Positions 1 to 10,489 of a stretch of 64,000 nt of DNA are shown here, one piece after another (position 1 is the stretch's first letter; each line of letters begins with the position of its first letter). Origin of the DNA: Jaapia argillacea MUCL 33604 (Eukaryota; Basidiomycota; Agaricomycetes; Jaapiales; Jaapiaceae). The translations under genes and the position numbers were made by a program. The stretch lies in contig KL197717.1 in NCBI GenBank assembly GCA_000697665.1, positions 959,950 to 1,023,949 of the forward strand, read 5' to 3'. The notes below the pieces were generated by a model that saw only the letters and a program-made list of their open reading frames with translations, searched no databases and was not told the origin of the DNA.

Positions 1-759
1 AAATGACCTCTTTGACTTCCTTATGGAACGAGTATCGGCATCAGCGACCGCTCTCCAGACGGCTGAGTGGACCCACTCCTACTGGATTGAACAGGGAAAA
101 CGTCTGGCTGGGTCAGATGGTCTCATGGGCCCTCAACTCCTCTCCTGGTACCCTTCTAAACCTGCCCCTGTCGCCCCTAAGGCTTAACTAGGACATTAGG
201 GACAATGTCGGATTTTAGAGAGGGGGTGGTGTTGTGAACACGTTTGGACCTGTATATTTTCCTCGTATTTTCATTCTTTTATTGGACTTCCTTTGCTTCA
301 TATCATTTCCCTTGTCTATGGTACTCAGCATCCTTTCACATTATCTTATCTCAGACTGTGTACTATTTATATCATCCAATGACTCGTCTCGTACAGCCTC
401 ATACAGCCTCGCCATTGTTCTCTACTTCATTGTTCTATCTTCATTGTTCGTCGTCATTGTTCCGAACCTTAACTCGCTCGCCATTGTCCTTAGACATTGT
501 CTTGTTCGTTATTGTCTATAGTACATTGTTCAATATCTCATTGTTCCTGTAGTATATAAGGACACCTACCTACTCTGTATTCAGTAGCTTGTCCACTTGA
601 ACAATACAGCGCTTTAGTTGTATCCTTCAACCGGTTCGCTCATTCTCGTCATCCTCTATTGCCTCAAGATCGTAGCCTGAGTACTAGTTAGCAAGAAATA
701 CCCAAAAGACTTACAAGCCTTATTCGCTACCTTATGCTAACGCTAAGGCGCTCATAACA
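1..759 (+). mobile_element. 3' end of a Ty3/gypsy-like LTR retrotransposon with its 3' LTR
   Basis: The left edge carries the last part of an element-encoded reading frame (about 1-190). A short purine-rich tract (about 219-229) and a full-length LTR of about 527 bp (233-759) follow. The LTR begins TGTGAACACG and ends in ACA, and holds a TATA-like box near 550. The rest of the element lies outside the window, so I cannot judge whether the whole copy is intact. CpG dinucleotides are still common in this LTR, unlike in the related copies to its right, so it is the younger insertion. The Ty3/gypsy assignment rests on the purine tract and LTR layout only and is an inference. Confidence 0.7.
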
Positions 760-854
760 ATAGAAGCATAGTCTGTAGTATGCACAGTCCATAGTCTGTA
801 GTAATGATGAGTAAGAAAGAAGTCAAGGTGAGTCAAAGGAAATAGAAGGATGTC

Positions 855-1901
855 TGGCTACTATGTATTTGGTAGCTTGTCTACTTGAACAATACAGCCC
901 TTTAGTTGTATCCTTCAACCAGTTTGCTCCTATTGCCTCAAGATCATAGCCTGAGTATTAGTCACTAAGGTGCTCCTAACACTTGGACAAGCTCTTACCA
1001 ACCCTACTCACTCTATGATACCAACACAGTCAGGATCCACAAGCTCATCACCCACTAACACTCCATCCAGTAACATACTCATCAACTTCACAAGCTTTGC
1101 CTTATGACTCGATCAGTACATACAGAACACCACCCAACACCAAATCATACTGGCTGAAAGGTGGATTCACATTGATGCCTTCTTGGCAGTGTTCCTCTCC
1201 ATCACACATGATCTTGACCAGATCCACAACTACACCAACATCATTTTGGGAGACCTAGCCATACTTCACTCATGAGTAAACAACATCATTGAGCGAATAA
1301 AGAACCAATCTGAAGAAGCAGAACAACTTTGTCAACAGAACATCAACACCAGATGCTATAGCATAATTGCAATTATTCCAGCAAATAACAAGGAGGTGTT
1401 TGCAACTACCCCAGCAAATGTATTGCAATAAGTGCCAAGTCCTGTAGCATCAGTACAGCCAGGCTATCTGGGACCTGCTGAGACCATGCAGACCTGACCC
1501 TAGGGAATGTCCAGAATGAAAAATGGTCATGTGACCAGGCCAACCACCCAAATCAGTAAATCGTTAACAATACCCCATAAAAATGGAAGTCAAACAATGT
1601 ACTATAGACAATAACAAACAAGACAATGTTCAGAGATAATGATGAGTGAATTAAGGTTCAAGACAATGACAATGAACAATGAGGAAAGAACAATGAAACT
1701 GAGAACAATAACAAGGCTATACAAGGCAAGTCATTGTGCACTAGTAATAATACAGAGTTTGAGATAAGATAAGATAAGATAAGATAAGACTGAGCCAAGT
1801 ATCATAGACAAAGGAAATGACACAAAGGCAAATAAAGTTCAAGGAAAAGAATAAAATACATACAATACAAATGAAAATTTATAAGTCTGAACATATTCAC
1901 A
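855..1901. mobile_element. Older, rearranged relic of the same LTR family
   Basis: Positions 855-981 repeat the 3' part of the LTR found at 233-759. They are followed by a degraded stretch that looks like the leader and gag-like interior of a related element (about 982-1590). A partial LTR of the same family then lies in the opposite orientation (1594-1901, TGTGAA end at 1901 on the minus strand). The interior has many breaks and is clearly dead. The copy is almost free of CpG, so it is considerably older than the LTR at 233-759. The inverted LTR piece suggests nested or back-to-back insertions, or a later rearrangement. Confidence 0.65.
1762..1788. repeat. (AGATA)n microsatellite
   Basis: About five perfect copies of a 5-bp unit (AGATA/GATAA) lie inside the inverted LTR relic. 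The related LTR at 233-759 has only one or two such units at the matching place, so the run grew after insertion. Confidence 0.8.
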
Positions 1902-3355
1902 ACATATCGTTTGCACAATGTTCTACTCAACACTCAGTGAGTTTTGTGGAAAGCTAACAGTGTAGAATATTGTGTAGGCATCACAAGTAGGATGGGTTAA
2001 GTAGGTCAGAATTCTGAAAACACAAGCATCAAGCCCTCTATTAGCATCACAACTTGGGGTACCCCATGGGGAAAAAGAGGATAATGTCTGAGACTAAGGT
2101 TTTGCACCCCTCTTGCTAAAGTCAGATAATACTATTGCACAGCTTTGTTACCATCACTCTTCAAGAGTCTTATCAGTTCTCTATGACTCATTTCTCCCAT
2201 CTTGAAGAACCTTGTAACCCTGGCATGATGTGGCACTCTCTTCTTGCATGAGTTCTCAGGCTACTGTACCATTTCAATTAATCTGACGTAGAGTGCAGCC
2301 CATGACAGTCATATTTCAGTCTGACAAGTTAACACCTAGACTTTGGACTAGTGGTGAACTTGAAAATTTTAGCACTTAACCTCATGAAACATGAAATTTC
2401 AATGTATCTTCAAACACAAGACCTTCCTGGGAGGGGTATATCACAATAACTACATAGATAACACTCAAAAACTGCCTTAAGGTTGAAAAATGACCATATG
2501 GGAGTTTCTGAGTGATTTTTTGATTTTCAACCAGTTGTGACAATTAAATTTTAGATTTGACAATTGACTCAGTAATTAGTGATACAGTAAAAATTTGAAA
2601 AAGACCTCTGTGATCTGTGGCATGTCAAATTGATTAAAATGATACAGCACTACTCCATTCACTTCTCAGTCTCTTTAGGCTTCCTCCTTGTCCCACAGCA
2701 TGATTAACTCTCTGGACAGGCCTGTTATTGGTGCTGCCACTGGGTCTAGTCACCAATGTGGTGCTTGTGACTGGACCTATACTGATTTGCACAAGCTTTG
2801 TGAACTGTTGTCAGCTCAATATGATAACTCCTGAAGATCTGTAGCTGGGGTTTAGACGGGATGTGACAGTACATACCATTTAGCAATTTAACCCATTTAC
2901 TAAACAACCACCTCTAGCAATCAAGGCTATTTTTATTCAACAAACTGACACTGCCTGAGAGGGTTGATAATGCACAGACTGGTACACATACCTAGCAGGG
3001 TTGCCACCAGGCCACCCTAGTATAAGTTGGTAGTGTAAAATCTGTTATAGCATAGGTGTACTAGTAGCCTGTCAGCTGTCCTGTATATCTAGCAAGGCAG
3101 CCAAGTAGATAGGCTAAGATACTATACTTAATAGCTGTCATCTGTAAGGTCCAATATCTTATATTAATAAGTGGATAGTACAGTACAGCCCAGTTCACCC
3201 ATGATATCCCACCAGCTAATAGGGCAAGGTGTAGACAATAACAAGCCACCCAACATCAGCAGACAGTATGCATCATTAAGGTGGCTGACACCAGATGGCA
3301 TCATATCAGCCAATGTTGCAGTCAAACTGTTGATATATGCTCCTTATATCTATAT
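1902..3355. other. Gene-free, AT-rich, CpG-depleted relic DNA
   Basis: No reading frame here looks coding and I recognise no family. The stretch is AT-rich and has only a handful of CpG dinucleotides over about 1.4 kb, while TpG and CpA are common. That is the signature of old, formerly methylated repeat DNA. It continues without a visible border into the 3' end of PWP2. Confidence 0.6.
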
Positions 3356-6300
3356 TTATAGATCTCTCCCTTCCAGTATCTCAGCCTTCTCAGTCTCTTC
3401 AACATCTAACTGATCAATCAGAACCTTCAGGCTGGAGCAGTTTTGATTACACCTGACAATGTCATATTAGCTTAGGCAAGTGTTGAAAGCCTCAAAAAAA
3501 GACACTTACAGCTTTGAAAGTACACTCTCAAACTCTGCGAGACCTCTTTGCAAACCTCTTAGAACGCTGGAGTACTCGGCACTTCTATCCCTCAACACTC
3601 TCCCATGTACACCAAGCATGGCCCTCACCCACATCAACTCATACTCAAGATGCGGACTGTTGCTTTCCATCAATTCACTCAAAAACCCCAGCAGCTTCTC
3701 CAAATAGACCACAGGAAGCGCCTTCGCAATGAACCGGACATCCTTGGCAGGGATCGTCTCGTATACCTTCTGAATAAGCGGCGTCTCGTTCAACCGGAAC
3801 GCCATGACTAGTGCCTTGAGATATTCGCGGCGTGACAAGATCTCGAGGATTGTCTGGGGTGTGAGTTCCGTGTCCAGGTCGAAAGGATCAAAGGCAATGT
3901 TATCGTCCACGGAATAGATCAACAGCCCTTCCGTCGAAGCCGCTGCCCATGCTCTCCCGGTGGGAGCAAACCTCACGCATTTGGTCCTCGCTTCAAGTCG
4001 ATACCTCCTCTTCGATAAATCGCCTCGTTGGGCCCCAGGAAGCGTGTTATGACTCTCCAACCTATCCTCCAACTCACTATCATCCCCTCCGTCATCGATT
4101 AGATCCACGCTGAACCCAGCGTCGTTGATCTTCCTACTATCCAGAAACTCCTCCGTCCCGTCTAAGCTGAGGTTCTCCGAGATTTGGAACTTCTTGAGCA
4201 GGACCGATTCGCGAACGTCGTAGAGGACGACATATTTGCTGTTTCCGCCGGCGAGGATACACCGACCATCGGCCGTCCATGCTAGGCTGTTGAACGACTT
4301 TCCCGACGCGTTGTTGGCAGCGGTGACCCGATCGTCAGCCTTTCTTCCGCCGGAGATATCCTTCCGACCTTCGATAATCGTCGATTGCTTGCCCAAGCCA
4401 ATATCGAAGAACGTGATTTGACCATCGAGAGTAGCGACGGCCAACTCCTTTCCGTCTGGCCTATAGGCCACAGCCAAGACGTCCGCGTTGAGCTGGAAAG
4501 GTTCGACATTTCTCGATCGAGCGAAGACGTTCCATAACCGCACGCTCTTGTCCCAACTTCCGCTGGTGAGGACGTTACCGACGCTTGGTTCGAAGCAAAG
4601 GGAGGAGATGGGACCTGTATGGCCGGCGAGGACATCGAGGAGCTTGCCGGTTTGAACGGACCATAAGTAAATTTCGAAGGAATCCGTCGATCCGGCTGCG
4701 AGGACTTCTCCACTTTGATCGACGGCGAGGCAGGAGAATTGCACGGGGGTTGGTGAAGTGAAGACTCGGAAGTTCCGATAGCGGACAAGGTCGAACGCGC
4801 GGACGGTGCCATCCAACGACGCGGAGAATAGGACTTGTGTACCGGTTTGTGCGAAGGCGAGGGAGGAGATGGCCGATGAGTGTTCCGAGAACGTGACGAA
4901 ACAAAACCCAGACGACGCGATCCAGACTTTAACCTTCCCATCGTCGCCACCCGTAGCGATATACTGCCCATCGCCCGAATATGCCAGCGTATTCATATCA
5001 AAATAGTGGCCCTGCTGTTTCATAACGTAACTCTCGCTCTGCCACTCCCATACCAGCAATTGGCCGAGTTTCTTCGCGCCAAATGCGAGCCATTCCCCAG
5101 ATGCGTTGATAGCGACTGATGAAATTCTTTCTTGCGAAATAGATAGGGTGTGGATGTTGGTGAACGATGGGAGTTCGTAGAGGCCGAAGACACCGGTGGA
5201 GAAACCGACGATGAGGAGGGAGGAGGAGGCATGGTAGGTGCTGCAGACTACTTTGGTATTCGGAAGGTTGAAGTAGTGGCGCTTTTGGATTCCCCAGCGG
5301 GTTTGGGCGATTTTGGTCGTAAGGGCGTTCGGCGATGATGACGTGTCGGATCCTATGTCCTCGTCGCTGTCGGAGTTCGAGTCGGAGGATTTTGCTCGCC
5401 ATGTGAATACGGCGCCGTCTCGACTAACAGTATGGATCTACAATGAAAGAGAGGCTGAGATTAACGGGGTGCAGGGGGATAGTGAGGCCATGGACGTACG
5501 TGTTGACCATCCGCTGAGAAGTAGGCACCAATCACAGCATCCCGGTGTCCCGCAAACGTCTTCGGTCGGAAACCCTCCAGCGGATCCAGGGTAAACAATC
5601 GTGCCGTCATATCTCGAGATGTCGTGATGAAGCATCTGGGGCCAAGCCGATCGTGGTCAATCGACAAACGGGGATGAGAGAATCAAGAATGAGAGCGAAC
5701 TTTGAATCTCGGGACCATTCAATGCTGAGAACCTGGTCGTGGTGCCCTGTATAAGTTCTGTGCAGCACAAATGGTGCGAATTCTCGGGCGAGGTGATTGG
5801 GCGTCCGCCAGACTTGGATGTGGGTGTCGTGAGTTACTGCGATATATCTGGAGCCAAAGATGACGACTATCAACATGGCGTTCGGGACAGAAACCGGCAA
5901 ATAGTACGAACTTTCCATCCGGAGAAAACTTGACGTCTTTGACGGGTTTGTGGAAGTTGAAGTGATGGAGAACGACGCCACGTCGAAAGTTAACCAGTAG
6001 TGCCCTTCCATCTATGTGATGGTGAGACGAGAATGAAGGCCGGACCACGGATAACCAATGCACCTTCGTCAATGGATATCAGGACATTGGAGTCGGGGCT
6101 GAGTGCGATGACCGCGATATTTTTCCTATTCTCGAACGGAAAGGTGTAGCTTTTGTTGCTGAGCGAAAAAAAGGAGGACACAGAGTGAAGTCGTGAGGCA
6201 GGATTACTCAGGAAGAACTACTGGACACTCACTTGACAAGATCAAACACCGAAACTCGATTGCCAACTGGACTCAAAACCGAATTTCCATCGGGAGTGAA

Positions 6301-6427
6301 TAGGATATTTCCTTGCTTGTATACTGTGCCACAGATATTCGAGAGCTAGTGAGGATGGTGTGAGATCGACAAGGTTCTGAAGAGTGGATGATTCCGATGG
6401 ATGATGCACCTTGTAGTTGGACTTCAT
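3356..6427 (-). CDS. PWP2: Periodic tryptophan protein 2 (U3 snoRNP / SSU processome WD-repeat protein)
   Basis: PWP2/UTP1 is a nucleolar subunit of the UTP-B complex needed for pre-18S rRNA processing. I read eight exons: 6427-6410, 6345-6233, 6158-6064, 6011-5895, 5836-5701, 5635-5500, 5437-3510 and 3452-3356. The start MKSNYK matches yeast MKSDFK. The protein follows the yeast one closely through its tandem WD repeats, for example LVWEWQSESYV followed by KQQGHYFDMNTLAYS. The C-terminal Utp12 domain follows (RREYLKALVMAFRLNE). The last exon adds a Cys-Asn-Gln-Asn stretch and a charged tail ending EGRDL. If intron 7 were retained, translation would stop at 3507-3505, inside the splice donor. 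The exon 8 call is therefore less sure than the rest. Exon 8 and intron 7 contain no CpG, like the relic DNA next door. Confidence 0.93.
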
Positions 6428-6907
6428 GAGCGAAAGTTTTGCGGGTACAGCCACAGCACAGCCACAAGCCTCCCAAATTTGATGTGCGGCATTTGCCGCC
6501 GTCTACCCGTTCCGAAAATCTTACATAATTTCAACTCAACTTCGTTGCACTACTTTGCTCCTCCCAAGCTCAGACCTTGCTTACCATATCAATTCGTCCA
6601 CCCTGTACCTCCAGTAAACCTGAAGTACATAAAAACACCTCGCATGACCTGGCTTAAGCCGATCACTGACCGCAACCATGGGGACCCTCCGCAACCTATC
6701 CAATACGTCTTCCAGAACCCACTCTAATCGCAGGAGCGCTGCAGCGAAGCCCAAACCACTCTCGAGTTCTGGGTCAAGTCCCCAATTTTTTTCCTGTCTA
6801 TGGCCGATCTGGGAGTTGCCCAACCAACTTTGTTGAGGGCAACTTTCTCTGAGTAACAAGGAGGACCCTGCCAGTGACATGCATCCGTCGTCCAACGCAA
6901 ACGCCAG
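6428..6907. other. Intergenic, 5' side of PWP2
   Basis: About 480 bp without a convincing gene. It must hold the PWP2 promoter (reading left) and any promoter of the small plus-strand gene. I see no clear TATA box or repeated element. Confidence 0.5.
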
Positions 6908-7415
6908 ATGTTAACGCACGAAATTGTGCCGGCAGACGAACGAGATCGCCGGCTCGACCTCTGTGATCACGCCTCGCTATCGATGTTGGCCCGGGTCGTG
7001 TGGTCCTCCTTGAGTGAGCAGTCGTTTGCCGCTCTATCCAGAATATTTGGGGAACGCACCAGTCTACCAAACCCTAAATATGTCGACTGCGATGGTATAC
7101 TTCTCATGGCACATCTCGTTAATTCTCACATCTACGCAGGGTTCGCATCGGAGCATGGCAAACGTTCTCTACACTATCTATATTCGTAAGTGACCTCATT
7201 GTCGGACCAACATAGAGTACCCGTCCAGTCACCCTGACGTCGTCTGTCTTGCCTTCATCGTCTCATTCAACGACAGAATCCCAGGTCGTGGAGGAGTTAG
7301 GTACAAGGTGAGTACAACGCCCCCTCCTCGCTTGTGTCCGATCGAGGCTGATCGACTGTGGTGGACTGCTCTCTTCACACTCAAGGTTCCCATTTCCGGG
7401 TACCTGCGCAGTTAG
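6908..7415 (+). CDS. Possible small spliced protein of unknown function
   Basis: A 93-codon frame starts with ATG at 6908 and runs straight into a canonical donor (GTAAGT at about 7187). Two further short exons can be joined in frame: about 7278-7308, then 7386-7415 ending in TAG. This would give a protein of about 115 residues ending VPISGYLRS. I recognise no domain, signal peptide or membrane segment. Support is only the open frame and consistent splice signals. It could equally be untranslated RNA or chance. Confidence 0.3.
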
Positions 7416-7545
7416 ACAATATGGCGCTCGTTATGGAACCTAGCACTTCACACGTACCTCCTCAGTTAACCCCAATCCCTTTATGATCTGCTGAAAACCT
7501 CTTCCATACGGCCCGCATCTCCCAGCGAGCCCATCTCCACTCGCA

Positions 7546-9066
7546 ATGTCTGCATCCCCGGCCATCGCATCACCCACAGCCACTGACACCCCACCGACAC
7601 TGAACTGTGGGTCGGGAGGAGGCTCAGAAACCTACACAAATCTGAGGATTGCGTCGATCTTCATCGTACTATGTGCCTCCATGTCCGGTGCCTTGTTCCC
7701 TGTACTCGCCAAGCGGTCTTCGTGGCTCAAAGTCCCCACTGGAGTTTTCAAGTGAGCTACTCCGAACGTGTATCTAATGTTTCAAATTTTGACATTGTTG
7801 GTAGCTTTGCGAAATACTTTGGATCTGGAGTTATTGTTCGTACTTTTGCTCCGTGCCAAACCCTTCTTTAACATCCTCACTGGCTGGCAGATCGCGACAG
7901 CCTTTATCCACTTGTTGAGCCCTGCGCTCGATGAGCTCGGTTCGCCATGTCTCTCCGAAGCCTGGCAATCATACGTACGTACACCCGCTTCTCCTCGCTC
8001 CTCCTCTTCCATTTTCTAACCATCTTATTCGGCAACCAGCCTTATGCTCTAGCCATCTGCCTCGCAAGTATATTCGCCATCTTCATCGTCGAACTCTTCG
8101 CTTTCAGAGTCGGTTCTGCCCACTTGGCGAAATTAGGTCTTCATCATGGTATGCTCACCGTCCGTTCTACTCTATCAAGCAAGGCTGAAATCCTGTTAGA
8201 TCCCCATGGCCATGGAATCGAAAGCGGTGGAGGTTCACACGCGGCTCATGGACCTGAAGGATTCCATAACCACGGTTCACCTCAACCAATTGCGAAATCA
8301 GTTGGGGACCTTGAAGCTGGGGATGAAACCTCCCGTACCCGGATCGAGTTACCAGATACGGATGATCTAAGCAAGAGCAAGCAACATCAACATTATCCTG
8401 CTATAGCTCAGATCCTTGGTATCGCGATTTTGGAATTTGGTATCGTGTTGCATAGGTGCAGTTCCCTGTTCTTCTATTCTATGTGAGATGGGTTTTGATA
8501 CGGGCGCAGTGTTTTGATAGGGTTGACTCTAGCTGTTGATGAAAGTTTCAAGATCCTCTTCGTAGTGATCGTATTCCATCGTACGCCCCTCCTTCCTCCT
8601 TCTCCCTCCCCTCCCCTCCCCCCACTCACCCCCCTTCTACTAGAACTCTTCGAAGGTCTAGGCCTAGGCTCCCGCCTCGCCTTCATCAACCTCCCAGCAC
8701 CCTACTCCAAAGTCCCCATATACGCAGCCATCCTATATGGGTTAACAACACCCATCGGTATCGCGATAGGATTGGGTGTAAGGGCAAGTTATAATCCCGG
8801 GAGTACGGAAGCTAGTATCGTTAGCGGCGTTATGGACGCTGTTAGCTCTGGGATCCTGATTTATACGGGATTGGTTGAGGTCGGTCACTGCCACTCTTTC
8901 ATTCAACGTATTGCCGAACTGATTTTGATTCGTTTTTCAGCTCCTGGCGCACGAGTTTTTGTTCAATGGGGAGATGATCAACGCTTCGAATGGGAAGTTG
9001 TTGTATGCGCTCGGGTGTATGTGTGCTGGGTGTGGGTTGATGGCTCTACTTGGGAAATGGGCGTGA
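7546..9066 (+). CDS. ZIP-family zinc/iron transporter
   Basis: Plasma- or organelle-membrane divalent metal importer of the ZRT/IRT (ZIP) family. Seven exons: 7546-7751, 7805-7835, 7891-7974, 8040-8455, 8510-8580, 8644-8879 and 8941-9066. An N-terminal helix (LRIASIFIVLCASMSGALFPVLAK) is followed by the conserved TM2-3 region (ATAFIHLLSPALDEL). Next comes a cytosolic loop rich in His, Asp and Glu (HGHG, HAAHG, HQH), the usual metal-sensing loop. The ZIP signature is present in helices IV and V: LHSVLIGLTLAVDES, then FHQLFEGLGLGSRLA, with the metal-binding His, Asp/Glu and Gly residues. The protein ends in a short loop after the last helix, typical of fungal Zrt1/Zrt2. The gene faces the HAD gene across a 219-bp convergent gap. 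The substrate (Zn or Fe) cannot be told from sequence. Confidence 0.93.
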
Positions 9067-9285
9067 TCTGGGTGTCGGGAAGTGGATATGTCTTTGGTCG
9101 GATTAGAGTTTCATAGAGTTTCATTGTATTTCTTTGGAGAACTTATGTCGGTTCATTGATGATTGAACCTGGTGAATGGAATAGACACGAGGGATTGGTA
9201 CAAGTTCTGTGATTCGCTTCAAACTAACAAATACAATGCACATCGTCCTTTCAAACAGAGACTTCAACCACTAACCGACCACCTC

Positions 9286-10206
9286 TCACTTCCCTTCAAC
9301 ACGAAAAACCTCCTCAACAACCTCCACAAACTCTCCCAAAGACCCAAACTTCCAATCCCACTCCACCTCTCCTTGCCCTTCCCCACCGACACCCCCAATA
9401 ACACCACCCCTATCAATCCAAACTCTGCCTAACCCCAACTTCCCCGCCGGCTCGATATCGTGAAACAAACTACAAGTTACCACGCATACCTCTTCTTTCT
9501 CGATTCCGAATTTCGATTGGAGGGAGGAGAGCGAGTGGGAGAAGGTGGAGAGGGAGGGTTTGTAGGAGGATGTTTCTTGGGAGGTTAGGACTTGGGAGAA
9601 TGGGTGCGTGGAGGTTGGGGCTTGTTGGAGGGAAGGAGAGGAGGGAGGTTGGAGGAGAGCAAGTGTGTAAACGAGTGAATCGCGGTCTACGTTTGATAGT
9701 ATAGCTAGTTTGTAGTGTTTTGATAAGCGCTGGAGGGCTTGGACCGTGTCTGGGAATGGAGGCCAGGTGCGGATTGAGTGAGCGAATTTTAGAGCTGGAG
9801 CTGAGAGGGGTGGTTTTGAGGTGGTAGTGGTGGAAGTAGAAGTGGATGAAGTGGAAGAAGTGGTCGGCCCACGCGAAGTACCTTCCCCCTTCTCATTCCC
9901 CCCAACCACTCCCTCCCCCTGCTCTCCCACCACAAAACGCGAAACATCAACCCCCAACCTCCTAGCCATCTCCTCCCAAACCCTCCCCATCAACTCCGTA
10001 TACAACATCTGCGGTTCCCTCACTTGTAAATCCTTCTCGATGCTAGCATATGCTTCTAATATTTCCTTTTTTCCCCAGCCTTTAGTGCGAGATGGGGGGG
10101 CAGAGGAGAGGAGGGGGAGGAGGGCGGTGTGGAGGCCTGATTCCCAGTCTATTAGGGTGCCGTAGACGTCGAATTGGAGGGCTTTGTAGGATGTTAGGGA
10201 GGGCAT
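9286..10206 (-). CDS. HAD-superfamily hydrolase, haloacid dehalogenase type II-like (copy 1)
   Basis: Intronless, 306 residues, MPSLTSYKALQ start. Motif I is FDVYGTLIDWESG: the nucleophile Asp is followed two residues later by Tyr rather than the second Asp of phosphatases. That is the pattern of L-2-haloacid dehalogenases. Motif II (LAILSNVDRDS), motif III Lys (SSYKPSLSTF) and motif IV (SLFHDIEPAGKLGLGRVWIDR) follow in order. A Ser/Thr-rich low-complexity insert of about 30 residues sits in the cap region (residues 105-135). A close paralogue lies 8.6 kb away at 17924-18817 in the same orientation, and the two share promoter sequence. The natural substrate is unknown. Fungal members are generally annotated as dehalogenase-like without a proven reaction. 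Confidence 0.9.
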   Translation of the reverse strand: MPSLTSYKALQFDVYGTLIDWESGLHTALLPLLSSAPPSRTKGWGKKEILEAYASIEKDLQVREPQMLYTELMGRVWEEMARRLGVDVSRFVVGEQGEGVVGGNEKGEGTSRGPTTSSTSSTSTSTTTTSKPPLSAPALKFAHSIRTWPPFPDTVQALQRLSKHYKLAILSNVDRDSLVYTLALLQPPSSPSLQQAPTSTHPFSQVLTSQETSSYKPSLSTFSHSLSSLQSKFGIEKEEVCVVTCSLFHDIEPAGKLGLGRVWIDRGGVIGGVGGEGQGEVEWDWKFGSLGEFVEVVEEVFRVEGK

Positions 10207-10287
10207 TGTGCGTGTGCTTGGGGTGTAGTTGGTGGGTGTTAGGACAGATGCTGTGTGTTAGGGAGAGGCTGTCGAGGAGTGGAGTGT

Positions 10288-10336
10288 AATGATATCGATG
10301 ACATCTGTGCGACGCCCAGGCGCGGATTTTGGGTGG
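10288..10336 (-). promoter_or_regulatory. Promoter block conserved between the two HAD paralogues (copy 1)
   Basis: A 49-bp block 82 bp upstream of the start of the HAD gene. It matches 45 of 49 bases with a block at the same place in front of the second HAD gene (18887-18935) and includes GATATCGAT. The DNA on either side has diverged much more, which suggests a selected binding site or core promoter. Its function is inferred only from this conservation. Confidence 0.5.
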
Positions 10337-10489
10337 AGAGTTTAGCTTTCGTTTGGTTAGAGTGCTCCGCTGCTGATTGCCAGTGAATACGTTATTCAAG
10401 GTCATACAACAAACAACGGAACACGTCGCATCAGGTCGCATCCACATACCCTTTTTCCTTTATTCGTCTGAGTACGCATCTGGCAATCC

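Noticed and set aside
3230-3458. Possible solo LTR (starts TGTAGACAATAAC, ends CCTGACA, TATA-like box inside)
   Set aside because: The flanks do not form a target duplication, and the minus strand from 3452 to 3356 reads as the last PWP2 exon joined in phase.
4282-4971. 229-codon minus-strand frame inside PWP2
   Set aside because: Shadow of the PWP2 frame: Ser/Arg/Pro-rich out-of-frame text.
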